A stretch of DNA of 61,173 bases, taken from positions 17,994 through 79,166 of the forward strand of contig NZ_LSNE01000018.1 of the NCBI RefSeq assembly GCF_001565895.1, written 5' to 3'. A program made the translations under genes and the position numbers. This document shows positions 8,019 to 16,925 of the stretch, piece by piece. The notes beneath the pieces were generated by a model. That model was given only the letters and a program-made list of their open reading frames with translations, was not told where the DNA came from and did no database searches. Every line of letters begins with the position of its first letter. Position 1 is the first letter of the stretch. Source of the stretch: Paraglaciecola hydrolytica. GTDB lineage: Bacteria > Pseudomonadota > Gammaproteobacteria > Enterobacterales > Alteromonadaceae.

Positions 8019-9407
8019 ATGTTTAATTATCTATCTATTTTTCTCATCGTAACGATGTTATTTGTAAACAGTGCCAAGGCTGAAAAACAATTACCCCCTG
8101 CTGGCGGCGAAGCTAAGGATTTTGTACTAGCCCAAACCAGCAGCATCGAGCTGGATAACGGTTTGCGTGTGGTGTTTGTACCCTACGGCAATACCCCTAA
8201 GGTTACTCTACGCTTGGTAAGTAAGTTAGGAAACGTGGATGACGGCGAAATGCATGCCATTGCCGATCTGAGTTACCAGTTAATGACAGAGGGCACAAAA
8301 AGCCTGTCGGCTTTGGATATCGCTCAGCGAGCTGCCGATATGGGCGGGCAGGTAAATACCTCTGTTGGCAGCAATTCCAGCTATTTGCAAATGGATGTAT
8401 TAAGTGAATTTGTTGGTGATGCCGCAACCTTGCTTGGTGAACTGGTATTAAATAGCAATTTTAAAAGTGAAGATTTAGATCGTGCCCGCAATAACTTTTT
8501 ACGCGAGCTGAGTGTGCAGCGCTCACAAGCTCAGGGATTGGCGGCCGAAGCCTTTAATAAGGCGGTATTTGGCGATCATCCTTATGCCATTACCTTCGCC
8601 GACGACAACAAAGTAAAAGCCATCACAGCCGAAGCGGTTAAGGCTTTTATTCAGCAAAATCTGGTGGCTAAACGCAGCATTCTCTATGTCTCAGGTAAAT
8701 TTACACAAGGCAAAGCAGAACAAGCGATCAAGCAAGCATTTGCGCATTTACCCACTGGCACTGAACAAACCATTACTAAACCAGTTTATCAGGGCGCGGG
8801 CAAATTGATTTTTATCCCTCGTGAAAACGCCCCTCAATCAACCATCCGTTTTGGTTTACCGGTAGTTGATCCCAGCCATGCTGACTATATTGGTTTGCAA
8901 TTAATGAACACCTTATTGGGCGGCGCATTTTCCAGTCGGATCACCTCGAATATCCGCGAAGATAAAGGTTATACCTATTCCCCAGGTAGCGCCGTCAGTA
9001 CCCGTGTCAACTCAGCTTTATGGTATGAAACCGCAGATGTGACTGCTGAATCGACTGCTGCCGCCCTGCAGGAAATCATCAATGAGATAAGCCGCTTGCA
9101 AAACGAAGTCCCAGGCACAGCAGAAATAGACGGTTTCAAAAGTTATATGTCGGGACTTTATGTCTTACAGAACTCCTCACGTACTGCCATTATTAATCAA
9201 TTGTGGTTTTTAGAAAGTCACGGTTTGCCATTGAGTCGTCTTGAAACCTATGTGCAAAAAATTAATACCGTCAGTGCTGAACAAGTATCTGAGCTGGCAA
9301 AAAAATACCTGAAACTGGAGGAGATGACCTTAGTAGTAGTGGGTGACGCTGCCTCGGTTAAACCGCAGCTTGCGGCTAATAAACAAATTGCAGCGCTGTA
9401 TCAATAA
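8019..9407 (+). CDS. M16 family peptidase, non-catalytic partner subunit
   Basis: This 462-residue M16 homologue has a signal peptide (MFNYLSIFLIVTMLFVNSAKAEK). The position of HxxEH reads HAIADL, so the zinc ligands and catalytic Glu are missing. The C-terminal R/Y-type substrate-binding segment REDKGYTYSPGS is kept. This is the expected design of M16B pairs, in which one subunit provides zinc and the other helps bind substrate (established for mitochondrial MPP and bacterial homologues). The 2-nt spacing to the catalytic gene supports coupled translation. A strong hairpin follows the stop codon. Confidence 0.88.
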   Translation: MFNYLSIFLIVTMLFVNSAKAEKQLPPAGGEAKDFVLAQTSSIELDNGLRVVFVPYGNTPKVTLRLVSKLGNVDDGEMHAIADLSYQLMTEGTKSLSALDIAQRAADMGGQVNTSVGSNSSYLQMDVLSEFVGDAATLLGELVLNSNFKSEDLDRARNNFLRELSVQRSQAQGLAAEAFNKAVFGDHPYAITFADDNKVKAITAEAVKAFIQQNLVAKRSILYVSGKFTQGKAEQAIKQAFAHLPTGTEQTITKPVYQGAGKLIFIPRENAPQSTIRFGLPVVDPSHADYIGLQLMNTLLGGAFSSRITSNIREDKGYTYSPGSAVSTRVNSALWYETADVTAESTAAALQEIINEISRLQNEVPGTAEIDGFKSYMSGLYVLQNSSRTAIINQLWFLESHGLPLSRLETYVQKINTVSAEQVSELAKKYLKLEEMTLVVVGDAASVKPQLAANKQIAALYQ

Positions 9408-9415
9408 TACTTTTT

Positions 9416-9441
9416 GTCCCCATGGCCTAAACCATGGGGAC
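9416..9441 (+). terminator. Intrinsic terminator-like hairpin between convergent genes
   Basis: A perfect 10-bp stem, GTCCCCATGG / CCATGGGGAC, encloses the loop CCTAAA and is followed on the plus strand by TCTTTAGTTT. It sits 8 nt after the M16 stop codon and only 3 nt before the end of the convergent M24 gene, so it probably ends transcription of the plus-strand operon. Confidence 0.65.
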
Positions 9442-9444
9442 TCT

Positions 9445-10794
9445 TTAGTTTACATCCTGACTGCTGATCAAATGAAACGAAGTTTGTCGTCCATCCATAT
9501 AACTCACACCGTTGCGGTCAAAATAGGCTTCTTCTTCAAGCATAATACGAATTTCTTTGTTCCACTCAGGGATAAATGTCGCGGCATTTAGCTCAATAGA
9601 ATAAGCAGTGTTTTCATGCAAGGGATAATCACCTTCGCCTTTTACTCCGCCTTGCGAGTCCCACATACCTAAGGTGGTACCGGCCGCATGTCCATGAAAA
9701 CCAATAGGATGGGTATAAATCGAGGGTTTTATACCCTCAGCTATCGCTTGCTGGCGTGACATACTCAGTACTTCATTGCCGGTGCGGCCAAGCTTAAAAT
9801 TATTGGTGAAAATATCTTGTAAGCGATTGGCGTTAGCTAAGGCTTTTTTTAAATAGGCGGGCGCATCTGTTTCACCTTCTTTGAGCACATAAGCATGTTG
9901 CTGTTGGTCGCTATTGAGTCGCAAATAAGTAATGCCAAAATCCATATGTAACAAATCACCAGGCAGGATGACTTGTCCCTCAGTACCTTCGCTAAAGGCT
10001 TTGAGGTGATCAAATTTTTCTGTTGAGGCACGTTGTAATGAAACACTAGGATGAAACCAAGTTTGCAGTTTTAGTTCAACCACTCGCTCACGCAGCCACC
10101 AAGCAACATCGTCAGTGGTTGTCACACCGGGTTTTACGACTTCATTTGAAAACGCTTGAGCCACAATCTCATGGCCCAACTTTATAATGTTGGGATACAC
10201 CGCCATTTCCATGGCACTACGGGTTTCGAGCCATGCTATTGCTAAAGGTTCTGATGATACAATGTGAGTTTTGAACGATGGGCCTAGGGCTGCTGTAAAC
10301 TCTTGATATTCGGTGGCGGTTAAACCATCAGCCAAGGCAACATTAGTCGATTTGTTTAAGGCTATTTTTTTAGGATTTTTCTGTTTAACCAAATCAACTA
10401 GAGCATCCCACTGACTAGGTTGCTGCTCTTTGTCCCATGATTTGCGGAACATGCTATCCACTGCATAACGCGCCACGGCTAAACGCTCGATGGCTTTGAA
10501 ATTACCTTGTTCATCTTGACCGGGATCAAATAATACTAAGATGGTACGACGTCTGGCAGACAACCAATTGGCCGGTAACATGGTCTTGAGCACGGGATCT
10601 TCATTGTATTCCCGCGATATTAAGATCCACATATCTATACCTTCGCGGCGCATCAACGAAGGTAAGAGATTTTCTAACCTGTCATCCAACATATTATCAA
10701 TTAACTGCGCTCGGTCGCGCATGCTTAAAATTCGACCATCAGCAAAAGCATTGGCAGATGCTAATAATAAAAGCCAAAGGCAAAGGTGTTTCAT
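9445..10794 (-). CDS. Exported M24 family Xaa-Pro peptidase-like protein
   Basis: This 449-residue protein has a signal peptide (cleavage near SANAFADG). The C-terminal pita-bread domain of methionine aminopeptidase/Xaa-Pro aminopeptidase type has all five dimetal ligands: two Asp eleven residues apart in LLHMDFGITYLRLNSD, His in THPIGFHGHAAG, Glu in YSIELNA and Glu in RIMLEEEAYF. The N-terminal creatinase-like domain is also present. Such secreted members remove N-terminal residues preceding proline. It converges on the M16 pair and is divergent from ansA. Confidence 0.85.
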   Translation of the reverse strand: MKHLCLWLLLLASANAFADGRILSMRDRAQLIDNMLDDRLENLLPSLMRREGIDMWILISREYNEDPVLKTMLPANWLSARRRTILVLFDPGQDEQGNFKAIERLAVARYAVDSMFRKSWDKEQQPSQWDALVDLVKQKNPKKIALNKSTNVALADGLTATEYQEFTAALGPSFKTHIVSSEPLAIAWLETRSAMEMAVYPNIIKLGHEIVAQAFSNEVVKPGVTTTDDVAWWLRERVVELKLQTWFHPSVSLQRASTEKFDHLKAFSEGTEGQVILPGDLLHMDFGITYLRLNSDQQQHAYVLKEGETDAPAYLKKALANANRLQDIFTNNFKLGRTGNEVLSMSRQQAIAEGIKPSIYTHPIGFHGHAAGTTLGMWDSQGGVKGEGDYPLHENTAYSIELNAATFIPEWNKEIRIMLEEEAYFDRNGVSYMDGRQTSFHLISSQDVN

Positions 10795-10933
10795 GTCAAT
10801 AATCCTGATAAAAAAACCATGTAAAGTAGCAAATACAGCAATCTCTCTAATACCCTACTCATAAAAGTGAGGAGACATAGCGACACTGCATAAGTCTGCG
10901 TACAATAACAAAAAAATAAAAGAATACCTCAAT

Positions 10934-11941
10934 ATGAAAAAATCAATTTATGTAGCCTATACCGGCGGTACGATTGGTATGCGCCCATCAGCACAGGGAT
11001 ATATTCCGGCTGCTGGATTTTTATCGCAAACCGTGGCCAATATGCCTGAGTTTCATCGTGCTGAAATGCCCCATTTCACTATCCACGAATACGACAGTTT
11101 GATTGATTCATCGGATATGAACCCTGGTGATTGGCAGCAGATTGCTGATGATATCCACAACAACTATGCCCAGTATGATGGATTTATTATTTTGCATGGC
11201 ACCGACACCATGGCTTACACGGCCTCAGCCTTGTCATTTATGTTTGAAGACTTAGGTAAACCAGTGATAGTGACAGGCTCACAAATACCCTTGGCTGAGT
11301 TGCGCTCAGACGGACAAGTTAATTTGTTAAATGCCTTGTATATTGCGGCCAATTATCCAATTCCCGAAGTTACCTTGTTTTTTAATAATCAGTTATTTCG
11401 TGGTAATCGTAGCCGTAAAGTCGATGCAAATGGCTTTAATGCCTTTGACTCACCCAACTTAGCACCTTTGTTAAAAGCTGGGATCAAAATAGAGGTAAAC
11501 AATCAACTGGTTGGTATTCAAACGGATAAAAAAATGTATGTCAGTCCAGTCAAATCTCAACCTATAGGCGTGGTAACTCTGTATCCTGGGATCAGCTCTG
11601 AAGTTCTCAGAAACACCCTACAACAGCCCGTCAAAGCCTTGATATTATTAAGTTTTGGCGTAGGTAACGCGCCTAAAAACTCAGCGCTTTTACAACAATT
11701 AGCCGACGCAGATAAACAAGGCATAATAGTACTTAACTGCACTCAGTGTGTACGGGGTAAGGTAGATATGGGGGGTTATGCCAATGGCCATGCTCTACGC
11801 GAAGTGGGGGTGGTATCCGGCATGGATATGACCCCAGAAGCCGCCTTAGCCAAATTACATTACTTGTTAAGTCAAGACTTGCCAGTGAGTGAAATCAAAC
11901 GTTTACTGACAACCAATCTTCGTGGAGAGTTATCTCAATAA
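10934..11941 (+). CDS. ansA: Type I (cytoplasmic) L-asparaginase
   Basis: AnsA hydrolyses L-asparagine to aspartate and ammonia. The 335-residue length fits the cytoplasmic low-affinity enzyme and there is no signal peptide. Both catalytic motifs are present: YTGGTIGM at the N-terminus (nucleophilic Thr13) and LHGTDTMAYTASALSF (second Thr with Asp). The C-terminal domain carries GVGNAP and NCTQCVRGKV, typical of the AnsA branch. It is a monocistronic gene, with a divergent M24 peptidase upstream. Confidence 0.92.
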   Translation: MKKSIYVAYTGGTIGMRPSAQGYIPAAGFLSQTVANMPEFHRAEMPHFTIHEYDSLIDSSDMNPGDWQQIADDIHNNYAQYDGFIILHGTDTMAYTASALSFMFEDLGKPVIVTGSQIPLAELRSDGQVNLLNALYIAANYPIPEVTLFFNNQLFRGNRSRKVDANGFNAFDSPNLAPLLKAGIKIEVNNQLVGIQTDKKMYVSPVKSQPIGVVTLYPGISSEVLRNTLQQPVKALILLSFGVGNAPKNSALLQQLADADKQGIIVLNCTQCVRGKVDMGGYANGHALREVGVVSGMDMTPEAALAKLHYLLSQDLPVSEIKRLLTTNLRGELSQ

Positions 11942-12067
11942 GGTCCTCATTGTTAGCATATCCATGCCTGTTGAATAGCGCAGGCACTTTGACTATCCTA
12001 AGCATGAACAAACGGAGCAAGGTGGTATCCGAGTTGTACAGATAAACATATAACGATGAGATCTGAC

Positions 12068-12907
12068 ATGAAAAACCACTTGGAAAAAGTCCTTAGCGAA
12101 ATCCCCCAATTCCTCCAACATTTTAGCCTTTGTTTGCTGCGGCCTCGCCGTTTTATCCATGCCGAATTACAACAAGCTGAGCAAGGAGATTGGATCAGCA
12201 AAGGAGTAGAGTTTCTCATCTTGTCGTTTTTAATCGCCTTGTTCATCAGTCAAGTATTACCTGAAGCGGTAAACCCCATCACTTTACCTGCCAACGACGC
12301 CGCTTATACCGTCATGGCGACCCAGGCATTATTTGATTTATTTTTACTGTTTTTTATCGCAGTTATCGCCTTTGGCTGCTGGAAAATTGTTGGAGTAACA
12401 GCCAGTTTTTGGCATTTTTTTCGTCTGTTTGCTTATTTTTGTGGTGTCACTTTGGTGCTCTTGGTATTTGCCGATGCAATAACCAATATTGCGATGATCG
12501 ATCCCATAGTTGCAAAAAGCTGGATCCAACTCGAGCAAAGTGCAGCTGAACTGCGCCCTTTAACCGAACAAATGTTATGTCACACCGACAGCGAAACTGG
12601 CGAACTGCTGGCTACCAGTAACGAAGCCCTACAACAGCAATTGCAACAAGCCCAAGCCGTTTATGATAAGGCGACTAATCGCCCCTTATTTTTATTGGGC
12701 AATAGCATACAAGCAGTGGTTTATGTGGTTTTACTGGTCTGGCTCAGCATTGCTTGGGCCGGCTATGGTAAGGCCTTGCAGCTCTCAACAGGCAAAATCA
12801 TACAAGCAGGCATTCTCACCCTGGTATTAGTTTTTATTGCTTACATGCTGCTTACCTTAGTGCAAACTGGCAGCCAAATGATGGCCATTTATCGAGCCTG
12901 TATTTGA
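12068..12907 (+). CDS. Polytopic inner-membrane protein, unknown function
   Basis: This 279-residue protein has about five hydrophobic helices: FLILSFLIALFISQVLP, LFDLFLLFFIAVIAFGCW, LFAYFCGVTLVLLVFADA, VVYVVLLVWLSIAWAG and AGILTLVLVFIAYMLL. A soluble loop rich in Gln/Leu/Glu lies between the third and fourth. I start it at ATG 12068, since GAG at 12058 fits it better than the ATG at 12056. No transporter or enzyme signature is recognised. The arrangement is vaguely like Yip1-domain proteins, but this is weak. Confidence 0.65.
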   Translation: MKNHLEKVLSEIPQFLQHFSLCLLRPRRFIHAELQQAEQGDWISKGVEFLILSFLIALFISQVLPEAVNPITLPANDAAYTVMATQALFDLFLLFFIAVIAFGCWKIVGVTASFWHFFRLFAYFCGVTLVLLVFADAITNIAMIDPIVAKSWIQLEQSAAELRPLTEQMLCHTDSETGELLATSNEALQQQLQQAQAVYDKATNRPLFLLGNSIQAVVYVVLLVWLSIAWAGYGKALQLSTGKIIQAGILTLVLVFIAYMLLTLVQTGSQMMAIYRACI

Positions 12908-13023
12908 AATCCTTAAAACTAAGATATTGCCTTGGCAATCAAGTCCTTAGGCTGTCACAATAGTCGGCTATGAGCGCCATTCCCAACAGCGGCGCCGTTT
13001 ATTGTATTCAGGACTAAAGCACT

Positions 13024-13866
13024 ATGAGCATCTACCAAGGCAATATTCGCAAAATGCGCGTGGCCACCAACAATGAACATCTCGCCCAATATCAACTGCC
13101 CGTTGGCGAACAACTGATTGAAATGAATCCGTTAATCAGCACGCAGATTAAAGTCAGTTTCGACAATCAAATTCATTGTGTACATTGCCAAAGCTTAACT
13201 AAAAAGAGTTTTAATCAAGGTTATTGTTATCGTTGTCTGATGAAATTAGCGCAATGTGATACCTGTATTATCAAACCTGAACTTTGCCACTACGATGCCG
13301 GCACTTGCCGCGAACCCAGTTGGGGCGAGGCCAATTGCCTCAACCATCATTATGTTTATTTAGCTAATACCGGCACCATAAAAGTAGGAATTACCCGTCA
13401 CGTTCATGACAATGTTTCGAGTCGTTGGATTGATCAAGGTGCGACCCAAGCCATGGCTATTATGCGAGTTCAAAACCGCTTAACCAGTGGCTTAGTTGAA
13501 AGCGCCTTAAAAGGTTTTATTGCCGATAAAACCAACTGGCGAACTATGCTTAAAAGCCAGCCAGGCACTACAAATTTACAACAGTTAAAAGTCGAACTGC
13601 TTACCCAGATTGAAGATCAACTCGATGAAATCATCGATGAATATGGTTTTCAGGCTATTGAAATTCTCGACCTACCCGCAGTAGATATTTACTATCCAGT
13701 TGCGCAGTATCCCGACAAAGTAAAGTCCATCAACCTCGACAAAGACCTAAACTTCAGCGGCGTATTGCAAGGAATAAAAGGCCAATACTGGTTACTTGAC
13801 GGAGACCGCGTGATCAACATGCGTAAGTATTCGGGGTATAGTTTAAATATAGAAACGGCAGAATAA
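13024..13866 (+). CDS. DUF2797 family protein with Cys-rich zinc-binding region
   Basis: This 280-residue cytoplasmic protein has a dense set of Cys residues (CVHC, CYRC, CDTC, then two more Cys near LCHYDAGTC) consistent with one or two zinc sites at about residues 57-110. It is followed by HHYVYLANTGTIKVGITR, which resembles the core of GIY-YIG folds with an Arg (SSRWIDQGA) downstream. The combination is the DUF2797 family, whose function is not established. A DNA- or RNA-binding role is inference. The gene ends 4 nt before the palindrome that precedes parD. Confidence 0.75.
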   Translation: MSIYQGNIRKMRVATNNEHLAQYQLPVGEQLIEMNPLISTQIKVSFDNQIHCVHCQSLTKKSFNQGYCYRCLMKLAQCDTCIIKPELCHYDAGTCREPSWGEANCLNHHYVYLANTGTIKVGITRHVHDNVSSRWIDQGATQAMAIMRVQNRLTSGLVESALKGFIADKTNWRTMLKSQPGTTNLQQLKVELLTQIEDQLDEIIDEYGFQAIEILDLPAVDIYYPVAQYPDKVKSINLDKDLNFSGVLQGIKGQYWLLDGDRVINMRKYSGYSLNIETAE

Positions 13867-13916
13867 TACAAAGATTGACAATCTTTGTATGTCGCCCTAG
13901 CATAATTTAAAGATTG
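13866..13916 (+). promoter_or_regulatory. Probable parDE promoter/operator: 25-bp palindrome plus extra half-site
   Basis: A perfect palindrome spans 13866-13890 with arms ATACAAAGATTG and CAATCTTTGTAT around a central A. Its core contains TTGACA (13875-13880), a consensus -35; TAGCAT (13899-13904, 18-nt spacer) or CATAAT (13901) can act as -10. A third half-site AAAGATTG occurs at 13909-13916. Type II antitoxins of the ParD class usually repress their own promoter by binding such repeats, so this is the likely autoregulatory site. Confidence 0.6.
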
Positions 13917-13935
13917 TCCAAGTTTGGAAACTGTC

Positions 13936-14193
13936 ATGCACGTATCACTAACTAGCGAATTAGAATCCAGAATTAAGGCCAAAGTGGAAAGTGGTTTATA
14001 TAATAATGCCAGTGAAGTCATCCGCGAAGCCCTGCGTTTTATGGACACCCACGAAGATTGGATCCACGAACTAAAACTGGCTCAACTGCGCGAACAGCTC
14101 AATACGGGTATTCAGGAGTTAGTTAGTGGCAAAGGCATCAAAATTGAATCAGCAAGCACGCTCGATTCACTGTTTGACGAAATAAAACGTTAA
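13936..14193 (+). CDS. parD: ParD-family antitoxin
   Basis: This 85-residue protein has the N-terminal ribbon-helix-helix of CopG/ParD antitoxins (VSLTSELESRIKAKVESGLYNNASEVIREALRFM), which dimerises and binds the operator, and a charged C-terminal tail that would neutralise the toxin. I start at ATG 13936; an in-frame TTG lies 12 nt earlier without better support. The toxin gene starts 20 nt downstream. A palindromic operator lies immediately upstream. Confidence 0.85.
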   Translation: MHVSLTSELESRIKAKVESGLYNNASEVIREALRFMDTHEDWIHELKLAQLREQLNTGIQELVSGKGIKIESASTLDSLFDEIKR

Positions 14194-14213
14194 GCCTTAG
14201 CCTGTTAACAGCC

Positions 14214-14513
14214 ATGCCTACTTATCAACTGATTATTGCCCCAGCCGCAATTGTTGATCTCAAATCTATTTATCAATACGGACTCCGCCGTTGGGGCAAA
14301 GCCCAATCTGACAGCTACATTGAAAACATTAAAACTCAGTTTTGGTTATTAACAACCCAGCCATTAATGGGAATCGAACGCCCGGAATTACTCAACAACA
14401 TCAGAAGCCAGCCCATTCAAAGCCATACATTATTTTACCGAGTTACAACTAATCAAATTGAAATTGTCCGCTTACTCCACAGCCGCCAAGATCCCCAAGG
14501 TCATTTAAAATGA
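14214..14513 (+). CDS. parE: ParE-family toxin
   Basis: This 99-residue RelE/ParE-superfamily toxin has the typical opening YQLIIAPAAIVDLKSIYQYGLRRWG, the Gly-containing middle LMGIERPELLNNIRS and the C-terminal strand FYRVTTNQIEIVRLLHSRQDP. ParE toxins poison DNA gyrase, whereas RelE members cut mRNA. The family placement is by overall pattern and the target is inferred. The partner parD lies 20 nt upstream. A second, distinct pair lies at 44617-45136. Confidence 0.85.
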   Translation: MPTYQLIIAPAAIVDLKSIYQYGLRRWGKAQSDSYIENIKTQFWLLTTQPLMGIERPELLNNIRSQPIQSHTLFYRVTTNQIEIVRLLHSRQDPQGHLK

Positions 14514-14723
14514 TCAGCAGTAGCAGTTAAATTTGTTACGACCCAGTTTATTCTTTGCCTAGCTTGAGTATGGGATTGACACTTTTCTCAGTTAATTAAA
14601 AAAGCCAAATAATGATAAGGCAAATCCACGAGCTAAATTGAGCATAATTTGCTAACTTGCAACGCGACAAAAAGCAATGTCATTTTTAACATAATAAAAA
14701 GAGAACGATAGGAAACAAGACAC

Positions 14724-16571
14724 ATGAAAATTCTTAAATCAGTATTCCCACTCAGTTTACTCACCATAGCCTTAATGGCTTGCACTGATAATTCAACTCA
14801 AAATCTACAACAAACTGAGTCTAATCCTGCACAAGTTAGTCAAACCACTCAAAGTGAATCAGCGCGACTTAACACTTATTTTGCGAATATGTTTGAGCAA
14901 GATCTTAAACGCTCGCCCGAACGCCAAAGTTACCTAGGCTATAAATGGGATTATGATAAGTGGGATCAAATTGATGAAGCCAGCAAGGATGAAAGCCTAA
15001 AAATCAACCAGCAACGTTTGGCAGATTTACAAGGCTTTGATGCAACTAAGTTAAGCGAGCAAGAGCAACTCAGTTTGGCCATTGCCAAGGTTGATTTACA
15101 ACGTAAATTAAACAACGAGCAATTCCGCCACCACACCTACATCATGGACCAATTTGGCGCAGTACATACTATGGTGCCGAGCTTCTTAATAAATATTCAT
15201 AAAGTTGATAGCATTGAAGATGCAAAAGCCTACATTGCTCGCTTACAAAACACTCGTACCTTATTTGCACAAACCATTGAGCAATTAAAAATCAGAGAAG
15301 AGCTAGGCGTGTTTCCACCGCGTTGGTCTTATGATCAAATGATCCAAGCTTCACAAAATGTGATCAATGGCAGTCCCTTTACTCAAACAGAACAAGCTTC
15401 AACTATCTGGAATGATTTTCAAAACAAAGTAGCGAAGTTGGATATTGCACAAAACGAAAAAGACATACTAGTCGCACAAGCTAAAACAGCACTACTTGAG
15501 ACCGTTAAACCTGCTTATGAACTATTAGTTGCCGAGCTTGAGAAACAACGTGAACTCACTCCACAAGGTGACGGTGTTTGGCGTTTACCCGATGGCAAAA
15601 ATTGGTATGCCAATCGTTTAGCCTGGTTTACCACTACAGATTTAAACGCTGATCAAGTACACAACATTGGTTTACAAAATGTTGAACGTATTCACACAGC
15701 AATGCGCAGTATCATGGAAAAAGTAGGATTTAACGGCAGCTTAACTGAGTTTTTCGAGTTTATGCGCACAGACCCACAATTTTATTATGCCAATACCGAC
15801 CAAGGCCGTGAAGAGTATTTAAAAGAAGCTAAATCACTGATAGATATCATGGAAACTAAGGTGCCTGAGTATTTTGGCTTAACTCCCAAAGCGCCTATGG
15901 TAGTAAAACGGGTTGAGGCCTTTAGGGAACAATCTGCAGGTAAAGCCTTTTATCAAAGTCCAGCCAAAGATGGCTTAAGACCGGGTACTTACTATGCTAA
16001 TTTGTTTAATATGAACGATATGCCCACTTACCAGATGGAAGCATTGGCTTACCATGAAGGTATTCCGGGTCATCATATGCAACGGGCTATCGCACAAGAA
16101 TTGGAGGGTATTCCAGAATTTCAAAAGTATGCTTCGTTTACTGCCTACACCGAAGGATGGGGTTTATATACCGAAGAGTTAGCCAAGGATATGGGCTTTT
16201 ATCAAGACCCCTATTCTGACTTTGGTCGTTTGGCGATGGAATTATGGCGCGCTTGTCGATTAGTCGTTGATACCGGTATTCACGATAAACAATGGAGCCG
16301 TGAGCAAGCTATTGATTATTTGATTGCCAATACCCCCAACCCTAAAAATGATTCAGTCAAAGCCATCGAACGCTATATTGCCATGCCAGGCCAAGCCACG
16401 GCTTATATGATCGGTAAACTAAAAATCATGGAGCTCAGAGAGTACGCCAAACAAACCTTAGGTGATAAGTTTGATATCCGCGGTTTTCATGATCAAGTAC
16501 TTAAAAATGGCCCTCTACCTTTAAACTTATTAGAAGAAAGGATCCACTCTTGGGTGGCAAGTCAAATATAG
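14724..16571 (+). CDS. DUF885 family metallopeptidase-like lipoprotein
   Basis: This 615-residue protein has lipobox LMAC (Cys20), so it is probably anchored in the envelope. The DUF885 signature is clear: YHEGIPGHHMQ (HExxxxH-type zinc site) followed by AYTEGWGLYTEELAKDMGFY with further Glu ligands, then a helical C-terminal domain with AMPGQATAYMIGKLKI. The family is distantly related to M32/M3-type zinc peptidases; the substrate is unknown. An intrinsic terminator follows. Confidence 0.85.
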   Translation: MKILKSVFPLSLLTIALMACTDNSTQNLQQTESNPAQVSQTTQSESARLNTYFANMFEQDLKRSPERQSYLGYKWDYDKWDQIDEASKDESLKINQQRLADLQGFDATKLSEQEQLSLAIAKVDLQRKLNNEQFRHHTYIMDQFGAVHTMVPSFLINIHKVDSIEDAKAYIARLQNTRTLFAQTIEQLKIREELGVFPPRWSYDQMIQASQNVINGSPFTQTEQASTIWNDFQNKVAKLDIAQNEKDILVAQAKTALLETVKPAYELLVAELEKQRELTPQGDGVWRLPDGKNWYANRLAWFTTTDLNADQVHNIGLQNVERIHTAMRSIMEKVGFNGSLTEFFEFMRTDPQFYYANTDQGREEYLKEAKSLIDIMETKVPEYFGLTPKAPMVVKRVEAFREQSAGKAFYQSPAKDGLRPGTYYANLFNMNDMPTYQMEALAYHEGIPGHHMQRAIAQELEGIPEFQKYASFTAYTEGWGLYTEELAKDMGFYQDPYSDFGRLAMELWRACRLVVDTGIHDKQWSREQAIDYLIANTPNPKNDSVKAIERYIAMPGQATAYMIGKLKIMELREYAKQTLGDKFDIRGFHDQVLKNGPLPLNLLEERIHSWVASQI

Positions 16572-16612
16572 ACTGCCAACAAACTTAATTTACATTCAAG
16601 TTAAAAACTAAC

Positions 16613-16637
16613 AAAGGCGCTATTTCAGCGCCTTTTT
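16613..16637 (+). terminator. Intrinsic terminator after the DUF885 gene
   Basis: A 9-bp stem AAAGGCGCT / AGCGCCTTT with loop ATTTC (16622-16626) runs into a short T tract, 42 nt after the stop codon. Confidence 0.85.
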
Positions 16638-16640
16638 AAA

Positions 16641-16851
16641 ATCAATAAATCCCCGTTTAAACGTTCCCTGATTTGCTTGAATTGGCTAAGTAATCTTGTA
16701 AGCGACCAACATAGATGTTGGAAGGTAAAATAACGTAGGGAGCAGTTATCGAGATTGCGGTCGCGCAGCGATAAAGTAAGCGAAGCTTATGCTCCGTGGC
16801 AGCAGGCCATACTGTGTTGCGCAGCGATAATGCTTTGAGGCTTTTAAAAAC
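16641..16851. other. Gene-free stretch with hairpin and repeated 12-mer between two terminators
   Basis: No convincing gene. A short hairpin CCAACAT-AG-ATGTTGG lies at 16706-16721, and GCGCAGCGATAA occurs twice (16763-16774 and 16819-16830). An open reading frame on the minus strand here has no ribosome site, no recognisable domain and runs through the guaA terminator, so I treat it as non-coding. Confidence 0.4.
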
Positions 16852-16876
16852 AAAAAGGGCGCTATTCAGCGCCCTT
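16852..16876 (-). terminator. Intrinsic terminator of guaA
   Basis: Stem AAGGGCGCT / AGCGCCCTT with a 4-nt loop, followed on the minus strand by TTTTTG, about 50 nt past the guaA stop codon. Confidence 0.85.
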
Positions 16877-16925
16877 CCCAACCAATCTAAAATCAACAAG
16901 CAAAAAACAACACTAAGCTAGCCGC

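Noticed and set aside
16657-16899. 80-codon minus-strand open frame between the DUF885 gene and guaA
   Set aside because: It spans the guaA terminator and a repeated 12-mer, has no ribosome site and no protein-like pattern.
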